A stretch of DNA of 55,046 bases from an uncultured Dorea sp. (lineage in GTDB: Bacteria; Bacillota; Clostridia; Lachnospirales; Lachnospiraceae), in contig CAMSTW010000012.1 of assembly GCA_947063855.1 (NCBI GenBank), forward strand, positions 1 through 55,046. Direction: 5' to 3'. Within the stretch, counting starts at the first letter, position 1. Every line of letters starts with the position of its first letter. The position numbers were made by a program, and so were the translations under genes. Below, in pieces: positions 27,259 to 35,702 of the stretch. The notes below the pieces were generated by a model. It was not told where the DNA came from and did no database searches. It worked only from the letters and a program-made list of their open reading frames with translations.

Positions 27259-28005
27259 ATGCACGCAGTTGAGCGAAGAAAAGCAATTCTGAATTATATC
27301 AATGAACATGAGTCTGCATCTACGGCCGGGTTAAGCGAGCTTACCAATTCCTCCATAGCGACCGTAAGGCGTGACCTGACTGCAATGAGCCAGGAGGGAA
27401 TCATCATAAAGACGCATGGGGGTGCGAAGAAGATACAGGAATCGGATATACCGATTCCCTGTGTCAGAGAGAAGAGTGCGATTGCCAGAATTGCGGCAAG
27501 TCTCATCCGTCCCGGAGAACACATATTTATCGGCGCCGGTAACACCTGTACGGCTCTTGCCAGAGGTCTGAAAGACAAGAACGATCTCAGGATCTCGACC
27601 ACCAGTATCAATGTGGCCGCCCAGTTTTCCGCCGGGTCGGGACATTCTGTATTTATGCTTGGGGGAAATGTGGATTATGGCGCAGGCGCCATGGAGACGC
27701 TGGGAGATTATACGTCGGAGCTCCTGAGACGAATGTATTTTGATAAAACCTTCTTTACCATAGACGGGGCGGATATCCGGTCTGGTTACTCTATCAGCAA
27801 CCGGGCGCAGATTCCGCTCTATGAACATCTGATCCAAAACTGTAAGGAATGTTACATTCTGGCCGATCATTATAAGTTCGGGAAAAGATCCTACGCACAG
27901 CTGTGCAGTCTGTCCGGAGTCCCCAATGTGATTACGGATTCCGGGATTGGTCCGGAGTATCTTCGTTATTATCAGACACATGGGATCCGTGTAATGCTGT
28001 ATTAG
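27259..28005 (+). CDS. DeoR-family transcriptional regulator
   Basis: 248 residues, AGAGGAGG ahead of the ATG. N-terminal DeoR helix-turn-helix (RRKAILNYINEHESASTAGLSEL...SSIATVRRDL, then GIIIKTHGGAKK) and C-terminal DeoR sensor domain resembling phosphosugar isomerases (IFIGAGNTCTALARGL, FFTIDGADIRSGYSI, ILADHYKFGKRSY). It closes the module A operon and probably senses a phosphorylated intermediate. Module A thus has two regulators, this one and the GntR protein. Confidence 0.94.
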   Translation: MHAVERRKAILNYINEHESASTAGLSELTNSSIATVRRDLTAMSQEGIIIKTHGGAKKIQESDIPIPCVREKSAIARIAASLIRPGEHIFIGAGNTCTALARGLKDKNDLRISTTSINVAAQFSAGSGHSVFMLGGNVDYGAGAMETLGDYTSELLRRMYFDKTFFTIDGADIRSGYSISNRAQIPLYEHLIQNCKECYILADHYKFGKRSYAQLCSLSGVPNVITDSGIGPEYLRYYQTHGIRVMLY

Positions 28006-28067
28006 CGGGAAAAAGGATTGGTCATGCGTGCAGACGGGCAGGAAACTTATTAAAAAGATTAAATGTA

Positions 28068-28095
28068 AAAGGCGCTCACCAAAGTGAGTGCCTTT
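28068..28095. terminator. Bidirectional terminator between the DeoR and FGGY kinase genes
   Basis: AAAGGCGCTCAC pairs with GTGAGTGCCTTT (12 bp, one G-T pair) around CAAA; T-rich sequence follows on both strands. It lies between convergent genes. Confidence 0.8.
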
Positions 28096-28100
28096 ACTTT

Positions 28101-29627
28101 CTATTTATGCTTTGCCAGCCTGTGGAATGTGTCTTCCAGTGCAAAGTAACAATCGTTGAAGGCTTCCTTGACAGGCTCATAAGCCCTGACGGTCTCCGGA
28201 TCCGGATTCTGGATATCCTTTATTTCAATGAATCTGTCGATTGCCGTAAAGTCTTTGAAGATCCCGGCGCCCACGCCCGCGATCACTGCCGCGCCCATAG
28301 AGCTTCCTTCTTCCAGAAGGGAAGGAACCTTTATCCTGGCGTTGTACACATCAGCCATGATCTTGCGCCAGACGGCGCCCTTGGCTCCGCCGCCGACTAC
28401 GGTAATCTCATCGATCTGGATCTGTGTTCTGAGGATATCGAGACAGATGGCAAGATTCATCGTCACGCCTTCCAGTACGCTTCTTAGGATATCCCCGCGG
28501 GAGGTCTCCGGCTTCACGCCAATCCAGGCGCCCTTTGCATCCGGGTTCCAGCGCGGAGCACGCTCTCCCAGCAGATACGGAAGGAAGATCAGTCCGTTTG
28601 ACCCGGCGGGACTTGCGGCAATCTGCCGGTTCATGGCTTCATATGGGGAACCGCCGGTCTCCCTGGCCTGCTGTGTCTCCATACGGCAGATGGTATTCTT
28701 AAGCCAGTTATAAGCGCCGCCCGCGTACTGCATGGTTCCGTTGGGAGCGTACATACCCGGGATCACGTGTGCCCAGGTCACGGTACGCATCTGTTCGTCG
28801 AAGATGGGCTTCTCGGCGGTGGTGGTGATCCATGCGGAAGTCCCCATACAGCAATAGGTCTTTCCCGGAGAGATGGAGCCGCAGCCGATATTGGCAACCA
28901 CGCCGTCTCCGCCGCCCATGACGACAGGCGTCCCCTCGGCAAGTCCGGTAAGTGCGGCCGCTTCCTTTGTGACGCCTCCTGCCACACAGGTGGATGGCTT
29001 GATCTCGGGCAGCTTATCCGGGTCGATCCCGGCATATGTAAGAAGCCGCTGGGACCACTGGAAGGTATTCAAGTCGAAGCACGCCATGCTGTTGGCGTCC
29101 GACGGCTCCGTATAGAACTTTCCGGTCAGGCGGAACACGATATAATCCTTGGCGTTCAGCGTCTTATAAGTCTTCTCGTAGATCTCCGGTTCATTGTCAC
29201 GGATCCACATCAGCTTCTGAATCCCATAGGAAGCAGTATTCCGGTGTCCGACGATATGGTAGAAATCCTGCTGGCTGATATGCTCCTCAAGCTGTGCAAC
29301 CTGTCTCTGTGCCCTCTGGTCCGCCCATATGATGGAAGGGCGCAGAGGATTCCCCGCGCGGTCCACGCACAGACATCCCATCATCTGTCCGCTGAAGCTG
29401 ACCGCGGCGATGTCCGAAGGCCGGACGCCGGTGTGAAGAAGCAGGCTTTTGCTGGTAACGCATACCGCTCTCCACCAGTCGTTTGCATCCTGTTCCACCC
29501 AGGTGTCGTTAAAATAATGTGTATCATAGGCAAATACTTCGCTTCTGATCAGCCGTCCTCCTTCGGAGAACAGAGTTGCCTTGTTGCCGGACGTCCCAAG
29601 ATCGTGGGCTAAGATATATCTCTCCAT
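28101..29627 (-). CDS. FGGY-family carbohydrate kinase (xylulokinase-like)
   Basis: 508 residues on the minus strand, AAGGAGG before the ATG. FGGY motifs are YILAHDLGTSGNKATLF at the N-terminus, FSGQMMGCLCVD in the substrate lobe, MGGGDGVVANIGCG and CMGTSAWITTTAE in the phosphate-binding area and VVGGGAKGAVWRKIMADV near the C-terminus. It phosphorylates a sugar or polyol-derived ketose. It follows the GntR regulator by 9 bases, so the two are one operon whose promoter shares an operator with the divergent-facing module A operon. Substrate is unknown; xylulose is only one possibility. Confidence 0.9.
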   Translation of the reverse strand: MERYILAHDLGTSGNKATLFSEGGRLIRSEVFAYDTHYFNDTWVEQDANDWWRAVCVTSKSLLLHTGVRPSDIAAVSFSGQMMGCLCVDRAGNPLRPSIIWADQRAQRQVAQLEEHISQQDFYHIVGHRNTASYGIQKLMWIRDNEPEIYEKTYKTLNAKDYIVFRLTGKFYTEPSDANSMACFDLNTFQWSQRLLTYAGIDPDKLPEIKPSTCVAGGVTKEAAALTGLAEGTPVVMGGGDGVVANIGCGSISPGKTYCCMGTSAWITTTAEKPIFDEQMRTVTWAHVIPGMYAPNGTMQYAGGAYNWLKNTICRMETQQARETGGSPYEAMNRQIAASPAGSNGLIFLPYLLGERAPRWNPDAKGAWIGVKPETSRGDILRSVLEGVTMNLAICLDILRTQIQIDEITVVGGGAKGAVWRKIMADVYNARIKVPSLLEEGSSMGAAVIAGVGAGIFKDFTAIDRFIEIKDIQNPDPETVRAYEPVKEAFNDCYFALEDTFHRLAKHK

Positions 29628-29636
29628 TTTTCCTCC

Positions 29637-30404
29637 TTAAGGCTTGTTCTCGGGGAAAACAGTCACCTCAAACTTGCTGCGGTCGCCGCGGTATCTGGAT
29701 ATGGTATATTCGATCGGCTTACTGAATGCGTTATAGCCGACAGATACGAAATATTGTATCGGCTTGCCCCTCTTCATGTCCAGCAGCTTCACATCCTCGG
29801 CCTTGGCCTCTCTGGCCTCGACGGTACGCTCGATCCGGAAGATCATGGTCTCTTCCTTCTCGGAGAGAATGCTGTACAACTGCTCCTCTACGAAGTTATG
29901 ATCCAGGATGAACTCACATTCCCTGAATGGCAGAAATGTCTTAACCGTCACAATCGGGTCGCCGTCAGCCATGCGCTTCCGGTACAGGAAAATCACCGGA
30001 TCCTGCTCCGTAAGCTCGAGAGCAGTCACAACGTCTTCGCCGGCTTCCATGGCTTTCATGGTTCGAAGCTCCAGCACCTCTGTACTTGGCGTCTTGCCAA
30101 GGCGGTACATCTGGTCGTTGAAGCTCTCGATCTTCCGGATAAAATTCTGTGTGATCTTCGGCTGTGATACGAACGTTCCCTTGCTCTTGACTCTGTAAAG
30201 CCACCCCTCCTGCACCAGCTCGGTGATCGCCTGCCGGACGGTGGTGCGGCTGATCTCAAAAGCATCGCTGATCTCCTTCTCCGTCGGAATCATATCTCCG
30301 CTCTTATAATTCCCGTCCTTTATCTCCGACAGTACCAGTTCCTTCAGCTGGAAATATAATGGAATCGGGACGGTCTTGTCTATACTCCCTACCTTTTTCA
30401 GCAC
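29637..30404 (-). CDS. GntR-family transcriptional regulator with UTRA domain
   Basis: 255 residues from a GTG start preceded by GAGGAGGG. The N-terminal winged helix (IPTEKEISDAFEISRTTVRQAI) is the HutC/GntR type, and the remaining 160 residues form a UTRA ligand-binding domain ending in YTISRYRGDRSKFEVTVF. Its promoter holds a perfect 16-bp palindrome plus a 14-bp motif that recurs exactly, in reverse complement, at the module A promoter, so it very likely represses both transcription units in response to a pathway sugar phosphate. Confidence 0.94.
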   Translation of the reverse strand: MLKKVGSIDKTVPIPLYFQLKELVLSEIKDGNYKSGDMIPTEKEISDAFEISRTTVRQAITELVQEGWLYRVKSKGTFVSQPKITQNFIRKIESFNDQMYRLGKTPSTEVLELRTMKAMEAGEDVVTALELTEQDPVIFLYRKRMADGDPIVTVKTFLPFRECEFILDHNFVEEQLYSILSEKEETMIFRIERTVEAREAKAEDVKLLDMKRGKPIQYFVSVGYNAFSKPIEYTISRYRGDRSKFEVTVFPENKP

Positions 30405-30504
30405 TACAATGCCCTCCTCTTGATGGATGATTGATATCTAAGAACATTGTAACATATTGAGTTTTCTCCCGCAAGAACATAGTCTCTTCTTTGTTTATTT
30501 ATTG

Positions 30505-30527
30505 TTATGTAATTACATAATAACATA
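30505..30527 (-). promoter_or_regulatory. GntR operator at its own promoter
   Basis: TTATGTAATTACATAA (30505-30520) is a perfect 16-bp palindrome, overlapping TACATAATAACATA (30514-30527), the exact reverse complement of the motif over the module A promoter. The sites cover the -10 box of the GntR promoter. Confidence 0.7.
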
Positions 30528-30544
30528 TCGACATGAATTTTCAA
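30517..30544 (-). promoter_or_regulatory. Promoter of the GntR-kinase operon
   Basis: On the minus strand: TTGAAA, 16-bp spacer, TATTAT. Hexamers and spacing are identical to the module A promoter at 22865-22892, and the last six spacer bases (ATATGT) also match. Confidence 0.7.
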
Positions 30545-30563
30545 GGGGTTTATGGATAAAATT

Positions 30564-30817
30564 TTTCCACCTGTATGGTTGAAGTTTCTTTCAAGGGACG
30601 GAAGTTTTCAGATGCCCTTCCTAACGCAGACTGGGCAACACTCCGGTGAGCTAACGACTAACTGCGACTAAGACTCTCAGGAATGCCTTCGAGCCTAAGT
30701 CTCCGTAAGTCGTGGATCTCACCTCCGTTAAAAGTGCCCTTTAATGTCTGCTTATAGGAAGGGCATCTCCCAACTTCCTGTGTACTGGAAATGGATTTTC
30801 AACCGTACAGGTGGAAA
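30564..30817. repeat. 254-bp imperfect palindromic element (MITE-like)
   Basis: The ends TTTCCACCTGTATGGTTGAA (30564-30583) and TTCAACCGTACAGGTGGAAA (30798-30817) are inverted repeats with one mismatch in 20. Inner pairs continue the palindrome: AGATGCCCTTCC with GGAAGGGCATCT, GCAGAC with GTCTGC, GGTGAG with CTCACC, ACGACT with AGTCGT. The whole element could fold into one long hairpin. No open frame is inside. Related end fragments occur at 12.4, 30.8 and 47.2 kb. Confidence 0.75.
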
Positions 30818-30830
30818 TGTTAGGATATCG

Positions 30831-30857
30831 CTCAAGGGACGGAAGTTTTAAGAGGCC
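30831..30857 (+). repeat. Partial copy of the palindromic element's left-end interior
   Basis: TCAAGGGACGGAAGTTTT repeats exactly the sequence at 30591-30608 inside the 254-bp element; the following AGAGGCCATTTCTAACGC resembles its continuation. Lies 14 bases beyond the element's right end. Confidence 0.6.
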
Positions 30858-30921
30858 ATTTCTAACGCGCATGCTACACCGTCTAGGATGATTTGGGGAA
30901 AATGTGGAAAGAATAATAGGA

Positions 30922-30951
30922 TTGCGGGCGTTAATTATATTATGTTATAAT
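30922..30951 (+). promoter_or_regulatory. Candidate promoter of the sensor kinase gene
   Basis: TTGCGG, 18-bp spacer, perfect TATAAT, about 165 bases ahead of the kinase ATG. Confidence 0.5.
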
Positions 30952-31116
30952 ATAATTATTTTACTACATAGGTATTTATGGAAATGTTATATAGAGATGA
31001 AGCAAGTATTGCCTGTGCGGTGAAAATTTATTCTGAGTGTTTATATGGTCAGAGGTTCTGTTTCTGGCCGGATGGGCTGCGGATGTATGGATGGCAATAG
31101 GAGAAAGGGGAAGTGT

Positions 31117-32916
31117 ATGCTCAATTTTAAATCAATCAAGGCCAAGATGCTGGCGTATTTTTTCTCGTTGTTTTTGATTCTGCTGGTCAGTTTTGTTATC
31201 TTCTATCAGATGGCGGTCAGCGCGCTGTACCGTGTTGCGACGGATTCGGTGGAGAAGACGATTCAGCAGATTAACAAGGATACCTACAAGATGCTCTCGG
31301 AGGCGACGCGGATCGCGGATAACGTCTCGCGGGACGGGGAGATACAGGTGCAGCTGCGCAATCCGCTTCCGGATTCGCAGAAGGAGATGTACAAGCAGCG
31401 GATGAATTATAACTATAACCTGAATTTCAAGAATCAGTATACGGTAGATATTGACGGGATCTATGTGCTTGGCAGGAACGGGGCGGTCTTCCGGTCCTCG
31501 AAGGGAACGCTCAGGAAGCAGGAATTCCGGGACGAGGAGTGGTTTGAAACGGTGATTCGGACGGGGGAGGAGTTATGGCTCGCACCCCATCCGGGGTCTG
31601 ATATTGTGCAGGATCTTGATTATCTGACCATTTCTGTGGTGTATCCGGTGAAGGACCGGATCTCTTCCGGGATTCTGGGGGTTGTGGTTGTGGATGTACG
31701 GGCGGACAGGCTGAATAAGATCGAGGACAACGGACTGGTGTTTGAGGGGAAATCTTATATACTGGACGCCGAAGACCGGGTCATCTACTCGGATCAGCGG
31801 GACAAAGAAGAAGAGCTTGAGGCGGTGAATCAGGCGTTCCATGAGAATCCGGCGGATCATTCGGGGACTGCAGACCGGATAGAGATCGGGGGAGAGCCGA
31901 GTCTGTATTCCAGTATGTATCTGAGCAACAACGGATGGAAGACCGTGGGAATCATCTCGAATCATCAGGTATTTGCCCAGTTCGAGCGATTAAGAGAGGC
32001 GATCATCTTCGCCATATTGCTGTTCGCTCTTCTGGCGGTGATATTTGCATGGAAGGGCGCGGATAGTGTGGCGGAACCGATTAAGAAGGTACGGACCACC
32101 ATGAAGCAGGTGGAAAAGGGAGACTTCGACGTACAGCTTCAGATATCGAGTCAGGACGAGGTGGGGGAGCTGGCCCAGAGCTTCAACCACATGACCAGAA
32201 AGATTAAGAGTCTGATGGATCAGGAACAGAAGAGTCAGGAGAGGCTGAGATACGCGGAATTAAAGGCGCTGCAGTCGCAGATCAATCCACATTTTCTGTA
32301 TAATACCCTGGATTCCATCAACTGGATGGTAAGGATGGGGAAGAATGATAAGGTGGAAGAGATGATTGACGCATTGTCGACATTTTTCCGCATCAGCCTC
32401 AGTAAGGGAAGGCACTTTATCAGTATCCGGGAGGAGCTGATACATGTGGAAAAATATATCATGATACAGAAGGTGCGCTATGAACGGATTCTGACAAGCG
32501 AGATCCGGGTTCCGGAAGAGTTCTTTGAATATGACATTATAAAGATGACCTTACAGCCCTTGGTGGAAAATGCATTGTACCACGGGATCAAAGAGAAGGG
32601 GGAGGAAGGGGTGATCCGGATAAATGCAAAGGAGGAGGGGGAGAATATTGTATTCTGTATATCAGACACCGGCCTTGGAATGTCGAAAGAGAAACTTGAG
32701 AAGCTGCAGGTGATGATGGACCAGGGGATAGACTATGATCCGGATGCTTACGGGATTATTAATGTACAGAAACGGATCCATATGTACTTTGGGCCGGAGT
32801 ACGGACTGCGTTTTGAGAGTGAACCGGGAAGCGGGACAAGCGTATATGTCACGATTCCCAAGACCATATCGCGTATATCGGAACAGGAGGGAAGGAAGCA
32901 TTGTGGAGAGTTGTGA
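31117..32916 (+). CDS. YesM-type sensor histidine kinase
   Basis: 599 residues from the ATG at 31117, GGAAG ahead. Membrane segment 1 at about 11-33, a roughly 260-residue extracytoplasmic sensor region, membrane segment 2 at about 294-313, a HAMP linker, then the His_kinase domain of the LytS/YesM class with the phosphoacceptor His392 in QINPHFLYNTLDSINW, N-box LVENALYHGI near 481 and G-box DTGLGMS near 517. It probably senses an outside sugar or a ligand-loaded binding protein and drives the response regulator that overlaps its 3' end by 16 bases. Confidence 0.95.
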   Translation: MLNFKSIKAKMLAYFFSLFLILLVSFVIFYQMAVSALYRVATDSVEKTIQQINKDTYKMLSEATRIADNVSRDGEIQVQLRNPLPDSQKEMYKQRMNYNYNLNFKNQYTVDIDGIYVLGRNGAVFRSSKGTLRKQEFRDEEWFETVIRTGEELWLAPHPGSDIVQDLDYLTISVVYPVKDRISSGILGVVVVDVRADRLNKIEDNGLVFEGKSYILDAEDRVIYSDQRDKEEELEAVNQAFHENPADHSGTADRIEIGGEPSLYSSMYLSNNGWKTVGIISNHQVFAQFERLREAIIFAILLFALLAVIFAWKGADSVAEPIKKVRTTMKQVEKGDFDVQLQISSQDEVGELAQSFNHMTRKIKSLMDQEQKSQERLRYAELKALQSQINPHFLYNTLDSINWMVRMGKNDKVEEMIDALSTFFRISLSKGRHFISIREELIHVEKYIMIQKVRYERILTSEIRVPEEFFEYDIIKMTLQPLVENALYHGIKEKGEEGVIRINAKEEGENIVFCISDTGLGMSKEKLEKLQVMMDQGIDYDPDAYGIINVQKRIHMYFGPEYGLRFESEPGSGTSVYVTIPKTISRISEQEGRKHCGEL

Positions 32917-34496
32917 TTATTGAAGACGAAGACCTGCTCAGGGAAGGGCTTAAGACCTGCTTTGACTGGGAGCGGATGGGATTTCAGATCGTGGGGGACG
33001 CGGATAACGGGAGAAAGGCGCTGGAACTGGTTAAGGAGCAGGAGCCGGACGTTGTATTCACAGATATCAAGATGCCTTTTATGGACGGGATTACGATGAC
33101 AGAGAAGCTTAAGGAGAGGTATCCCGAGATCAAGGTGGTAATCATCAGCGGATATGATGAGTTTGAATTTGCACGCAGGGCGCTGAAGGCGGGAGTGTCC
33201 GAGTATATCCTGAAACCTCTGAACTTAAAGCAGCTTGAGGAGCTGCTTAAAAAGCTCGGAAGGGAGCTTATGGAGAAGGAGGAGCGGTTAAGAGAATGGG
33301 ACAGGTTATGTGAGATTGAAGTAAGCAGCAGGACCTCCATACGCCAGAACCTTCTTGAACGGCTGCTGCTTCGCAAGGTTCCGGCAGAAGAGCTTAAGCT
33401 TAAGTCGCCGGCAGTGTGTCAGGAACTCTCCGGGTTCTATTATGTAATCGGGATCATAGACCGGTGGGATTATTCTATGCTGTCTGTGGACTGTGATTAT
33501 CTGGAAATGATGGAGCAGGACGGAAGGTTCGAGGAGGTCGTAAGGCAGTATATCAGCGAAGCGGATCCGGTCGACGTCCTGCGTGAAAATAATTGTGAGA
33601 GGCTTCTGTGTATCAGGGCAGAGGACGAGAAGGAGTGCAGGGAACGAAGAGAACGGCTGAAAGTACGGCTGGCCGGGTGCCGGGACGCCGGGATGGAATG
33701 CGTATTCAGCCATGTGTGCCGGGGGATTGAAGGTCTGTACAGTGCGTATGTGTATGCAAGGGGACTGCGAAAGAAGCAGTACGCCCGGTCTCTTGAGGAG
33801 GTATTGAAGGAAGAAGCGGCTGTTGACACGAAGATTCAATATATGAATTATAATGCAGACAAGCTGTTCTATGAGATCAGAAGCGGAACAAAGGAGCAGG
33901 TGGAGAAGGAAGTGGAGCGGTTTAAGGAGGAACTGAACCGTGAGAAGATATTTTCCCATATGCATCTGGTCCTGATCATAAGCAATCTGTATTTCAGTCT
34001 CACGAAGCTTCCGCAGGAGATCGGCGGTGATATCAGCGATATACTGGGAGAGCCAATGGAGCATTATCACCGGATGCTTCTGTGCTCCGGAAGGGAAGAG
34101 ATGCTTGCGTATCTTACGAAGATCTGCCTGACGGTCAATGATTATTTTATCGGAGCGGGAGAAGGCAGGACGAAGGGGATACTGAAGCGGATCACGGATT
34201 ATATGAAGGAGCATTATGGAAATGAGGAGCTTTCCATGAAGGATGTGGCGAAACAGGCGTATATCAGTGTGTCTTATATGGGAATCATATTGAAGAAGGA
34301 GACGGGGAAGACTTTTATCGAATATCTTACGGAGATCCGGATTGAACAGGCCAGGAGATATCTTACGGAGACGGAGCTTAAGAATTATGAGATTGCCATC
34401 AAATGCGGTTACTCGAATCCGGCGTATTTCAGCACGGTGTTTAAGGGGGTGACGGGGAGATCGCCCTCGGCGTACCGGAAAGAGTCAAAGGGGTAA
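32901..34496 (+). CDS. YesN-type response regulator with AraC DNA-binding domain
   Basis: 531 residues from a TTG start with AGGAGGGAAGG ahead, overlapping the end of the kinase gene. The N-terminal receiver domain has acidic residues VVIIEDEDLL and the phosphorylated Asp55 in VVFTDIKMPFMDG; a long middle linker follows; the C-terminal 100 residues are an AraC pair of helix-turn-helix motifs (MKDVAKQAYISVSYMGIILK, then YEIAIKCGYSNPAYFSTVFK). It likely activates the importer operon that begins 110 bases downstream, where two AAATATT direct repeats are spaced 21 bp apart. Confidence 0.95.
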   Translation: MWRVVIIEDEDLLREGLKTCFDWERMGFQIVGDADNGRKALELVKEQEPDVVFTDIKMPFMDGITMTEKLKERYPEIKVVIISGYDEFEFARRALKAGVSEYILKPLNLKQLEELLKKLGRELMEKEERLREWDRLCEIEVSSRTSIRQNLLERLLLRKVPAEELKLKSPAVCQELSGFYYVIGIIDRWDYSMLSVDCDYLEMMEQDGRFEEVVRQYISEADPVDVLRENNCERLLCIRAEDEKECRERRERLKVRLAGCRDAGMECVFSHVCRGIEGLYSAYVYARGLRKKQYARSLEEVLKEEAAVDTKIQYMNYNADKLFYEIRSGTKEQVEKEVERFKEELNREKIFSHMHLVLIISNLYFSLTKLPQEIGGDISDILGEPMEHYHRMLLCSGREEMLAYLTKICLTVNDYFIGAGEGRTKGILKRITDYMKEHYGNEELSMKDVAKQAYISVSYMGIILKKETGKTFIEYLTEIRIEQARRYLTETELKNYEIAIKCGYSNPAYFSTVFKGVTGRSPSAYRKESKG

Positions 34497-34503
34497 AATG
34501 CAC

Positions 34504-34535
34504 AAATATTGAAAGAAAATTGTGAAATATTTGAT
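34504..34535 (+). promoter_or_regulatory. Direct repeats, possible response-regulator binding site
   Basis: AAATATTGA at 34504 and AAATATTTGA at 34525 are direct repeats whose starts are 21 bp apart, two helical turns, as AraC-type activators favour. They stand about 70-100 bases ahead of the binding-protein gene, whose promoter has no good -35 box. Confidence 0.4.
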
Positions 34536-34605
34536 TCTATTTACAAAAAAGATTCGCTAAAATAGCCCTAACAAGTCAATCATTAAGAAAAAGGAGGAGC
34601 AAAGT

Positions 34606-35619
34606 ATGAAGAGAAAGTGGATTGCAGCGTTACTGGTATTGTCGATGAGTGTGATGCTGTTCGGATGCAGTTCAGGAGGAACGGACGATGCGGCAGGCGG
34701 CGACACGAAGAAAGAGGAGACCGGCGGATCAGACGACGGGGATTCCAAAGGGGGAACGGACGGACTGACGGTCGGGTTCTCACAGTGCGATAACGGGAAC
34801 AGCTGGAGAATCGCAGAGACCGAGAGTATGCAGGAGACGGCGAAGGAGTATGGGATTGAGTTAGTGTATACGGATGCTTCCGCTGATATTGCGAAGCAGG
34901 CTTCCGATATTGAGGACATGGTGGCTCAGGGAGTGGATTATCTGGTTGTGGCTCCGCAGGAAGAGGACGGACTGCAGGCGGCTCTTAAGTCGGCCATGGA
35001 GAAGGGGATTCCGGTTATCCTGGTAGACCGTGGAGTGAACGGAGAGGCCGGGGATGTGTATACGACAGCGATCATGTCTGACTTCGTGTGGGAGGCAGAG
35101 CAGGTTGCGAACAAGTTCATCGAAGTGCTGGACGGCAAGGGAAACTGTGTGATCCTGCAGGGAACACAGGGGGCGACTTCCACCAATGACCGGCAGAAGG
35201 GCTTCATGGACGCGATCGAGGGTACGGATATCAAGGTTGTTGCAGACCAGGTTGCGAACTACACCATGTCGGAGGGACAGGCTGTAATGGAGAATATCCT
35301 GCAGGCACAGGGAGACGACATAGATATGGTATTCGCACATAATGACGATATGGCGCTTGGCGCGATCACTGCAATCAAGGCGGCAGGATACAAACCGGGC
35401 GAGGATATCCTTGTTGCCGGTATCGACGGGCCGGCGGCTGCGATGGAAGCCATACTCGCAGGGGAACAGCTTTGTTCATGCTCATGTTCTCCGTTGTTCG
35501 GACCGATTGTGTTTGAGACGATTGAGAAGCTGCAGGCAGGGGAAGACGTACCGGCAGAGATGACGAACGAAGATACGCTGTATGATATTGATAACGCGGA
35601 TGTATCTTTAGGATTCTAA
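34606..35619 (+). CDS. Ribose-type sugar ABC transporter substrate-binding lipoprotein
   Basis: 337 residues, AAGGAGGAG before the ATG. Lipoprotein signal ending in SVMLFGC with an acidic Gly/Ser-rich linker after it. The mature part is a family 4 periplasmic-binding-protein type (RbsB-like): VGFSQCDNGNSWRIAETESMQ, GVDYLVVAPQEEDGL, VILVDRGVNGEAGDVYT, ILQGTQGATSTNDRQKGF and MVFAHNDDMALGA. It delivers a monosaccharide or small glycoside to the two RbsC-like permeases. Context with the galactonate genes hints at a galactose-type ligand (inference). Confidence 0.94.
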   Translation: MKRKWIAALLVLSMSVMLFGCSSGGTDDAAGGDTKKEETGGSDDGDSKGGTDGLTVGFSQCDNGNSWRIAETESMQETAKEYGIELVYTDASADIAKQASDIEDMVAQGVDYLVVAPQEEDGLQAALKSAMEKGIPVILVDRGVNGEAGDVYTTAIMSDFVWEAEQVANKFIEVLDGKGNCVILQGTQGATSTNDRQKGFMDAIEGTDIKVVADQVANYTMSEGQAVMENILQAQGDDIDMVFAHNDDMALGAITAIKAAGYKPGEDILVAGIDGPAAAMEAILAGEQLCSCSCSPLFGPIVFETIEKLQAGEDVPAEMTNEDTLYDIDNADVSLGF

Positions 35620-35625
35620 GTGAGG

Positions 35626-35665
35626 AAGGGGTTGTCGGGAAAATGAATTTTTCCGGCGGCCCCTT
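35626..35665 (+). terminator. Intercistronic stem-loop between binding protein and ATPase genes
   Basis: An 18-bp stem with several G-T pairs (35626-35643 with 35648-35665) around TGAA, followed by TTGTTAATTT. It could end part of the transcripts or protect the 3' end of the binding-protein mRNA, giving more binding protein than ATPase. Confidence 0.65.
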
Positions 35666-35702
35666 GTTAATTTGGATTTTAGAAATTCATGAAGGAGGAT
35701 AT

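Larger units (their letters stand above)
30405..31116. other. 712-base regulatory and repeat region between modules A and B
   Basis: No gene was found. From left to right it holds the GntR promoter and operators (30505-30544), a 254-bp palindromic element (30564-30817), a partial copy of the element's end (30831-30857) and a promoter-like sequence for the sensor kinase (30922-30951). Confidence 0.8.
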
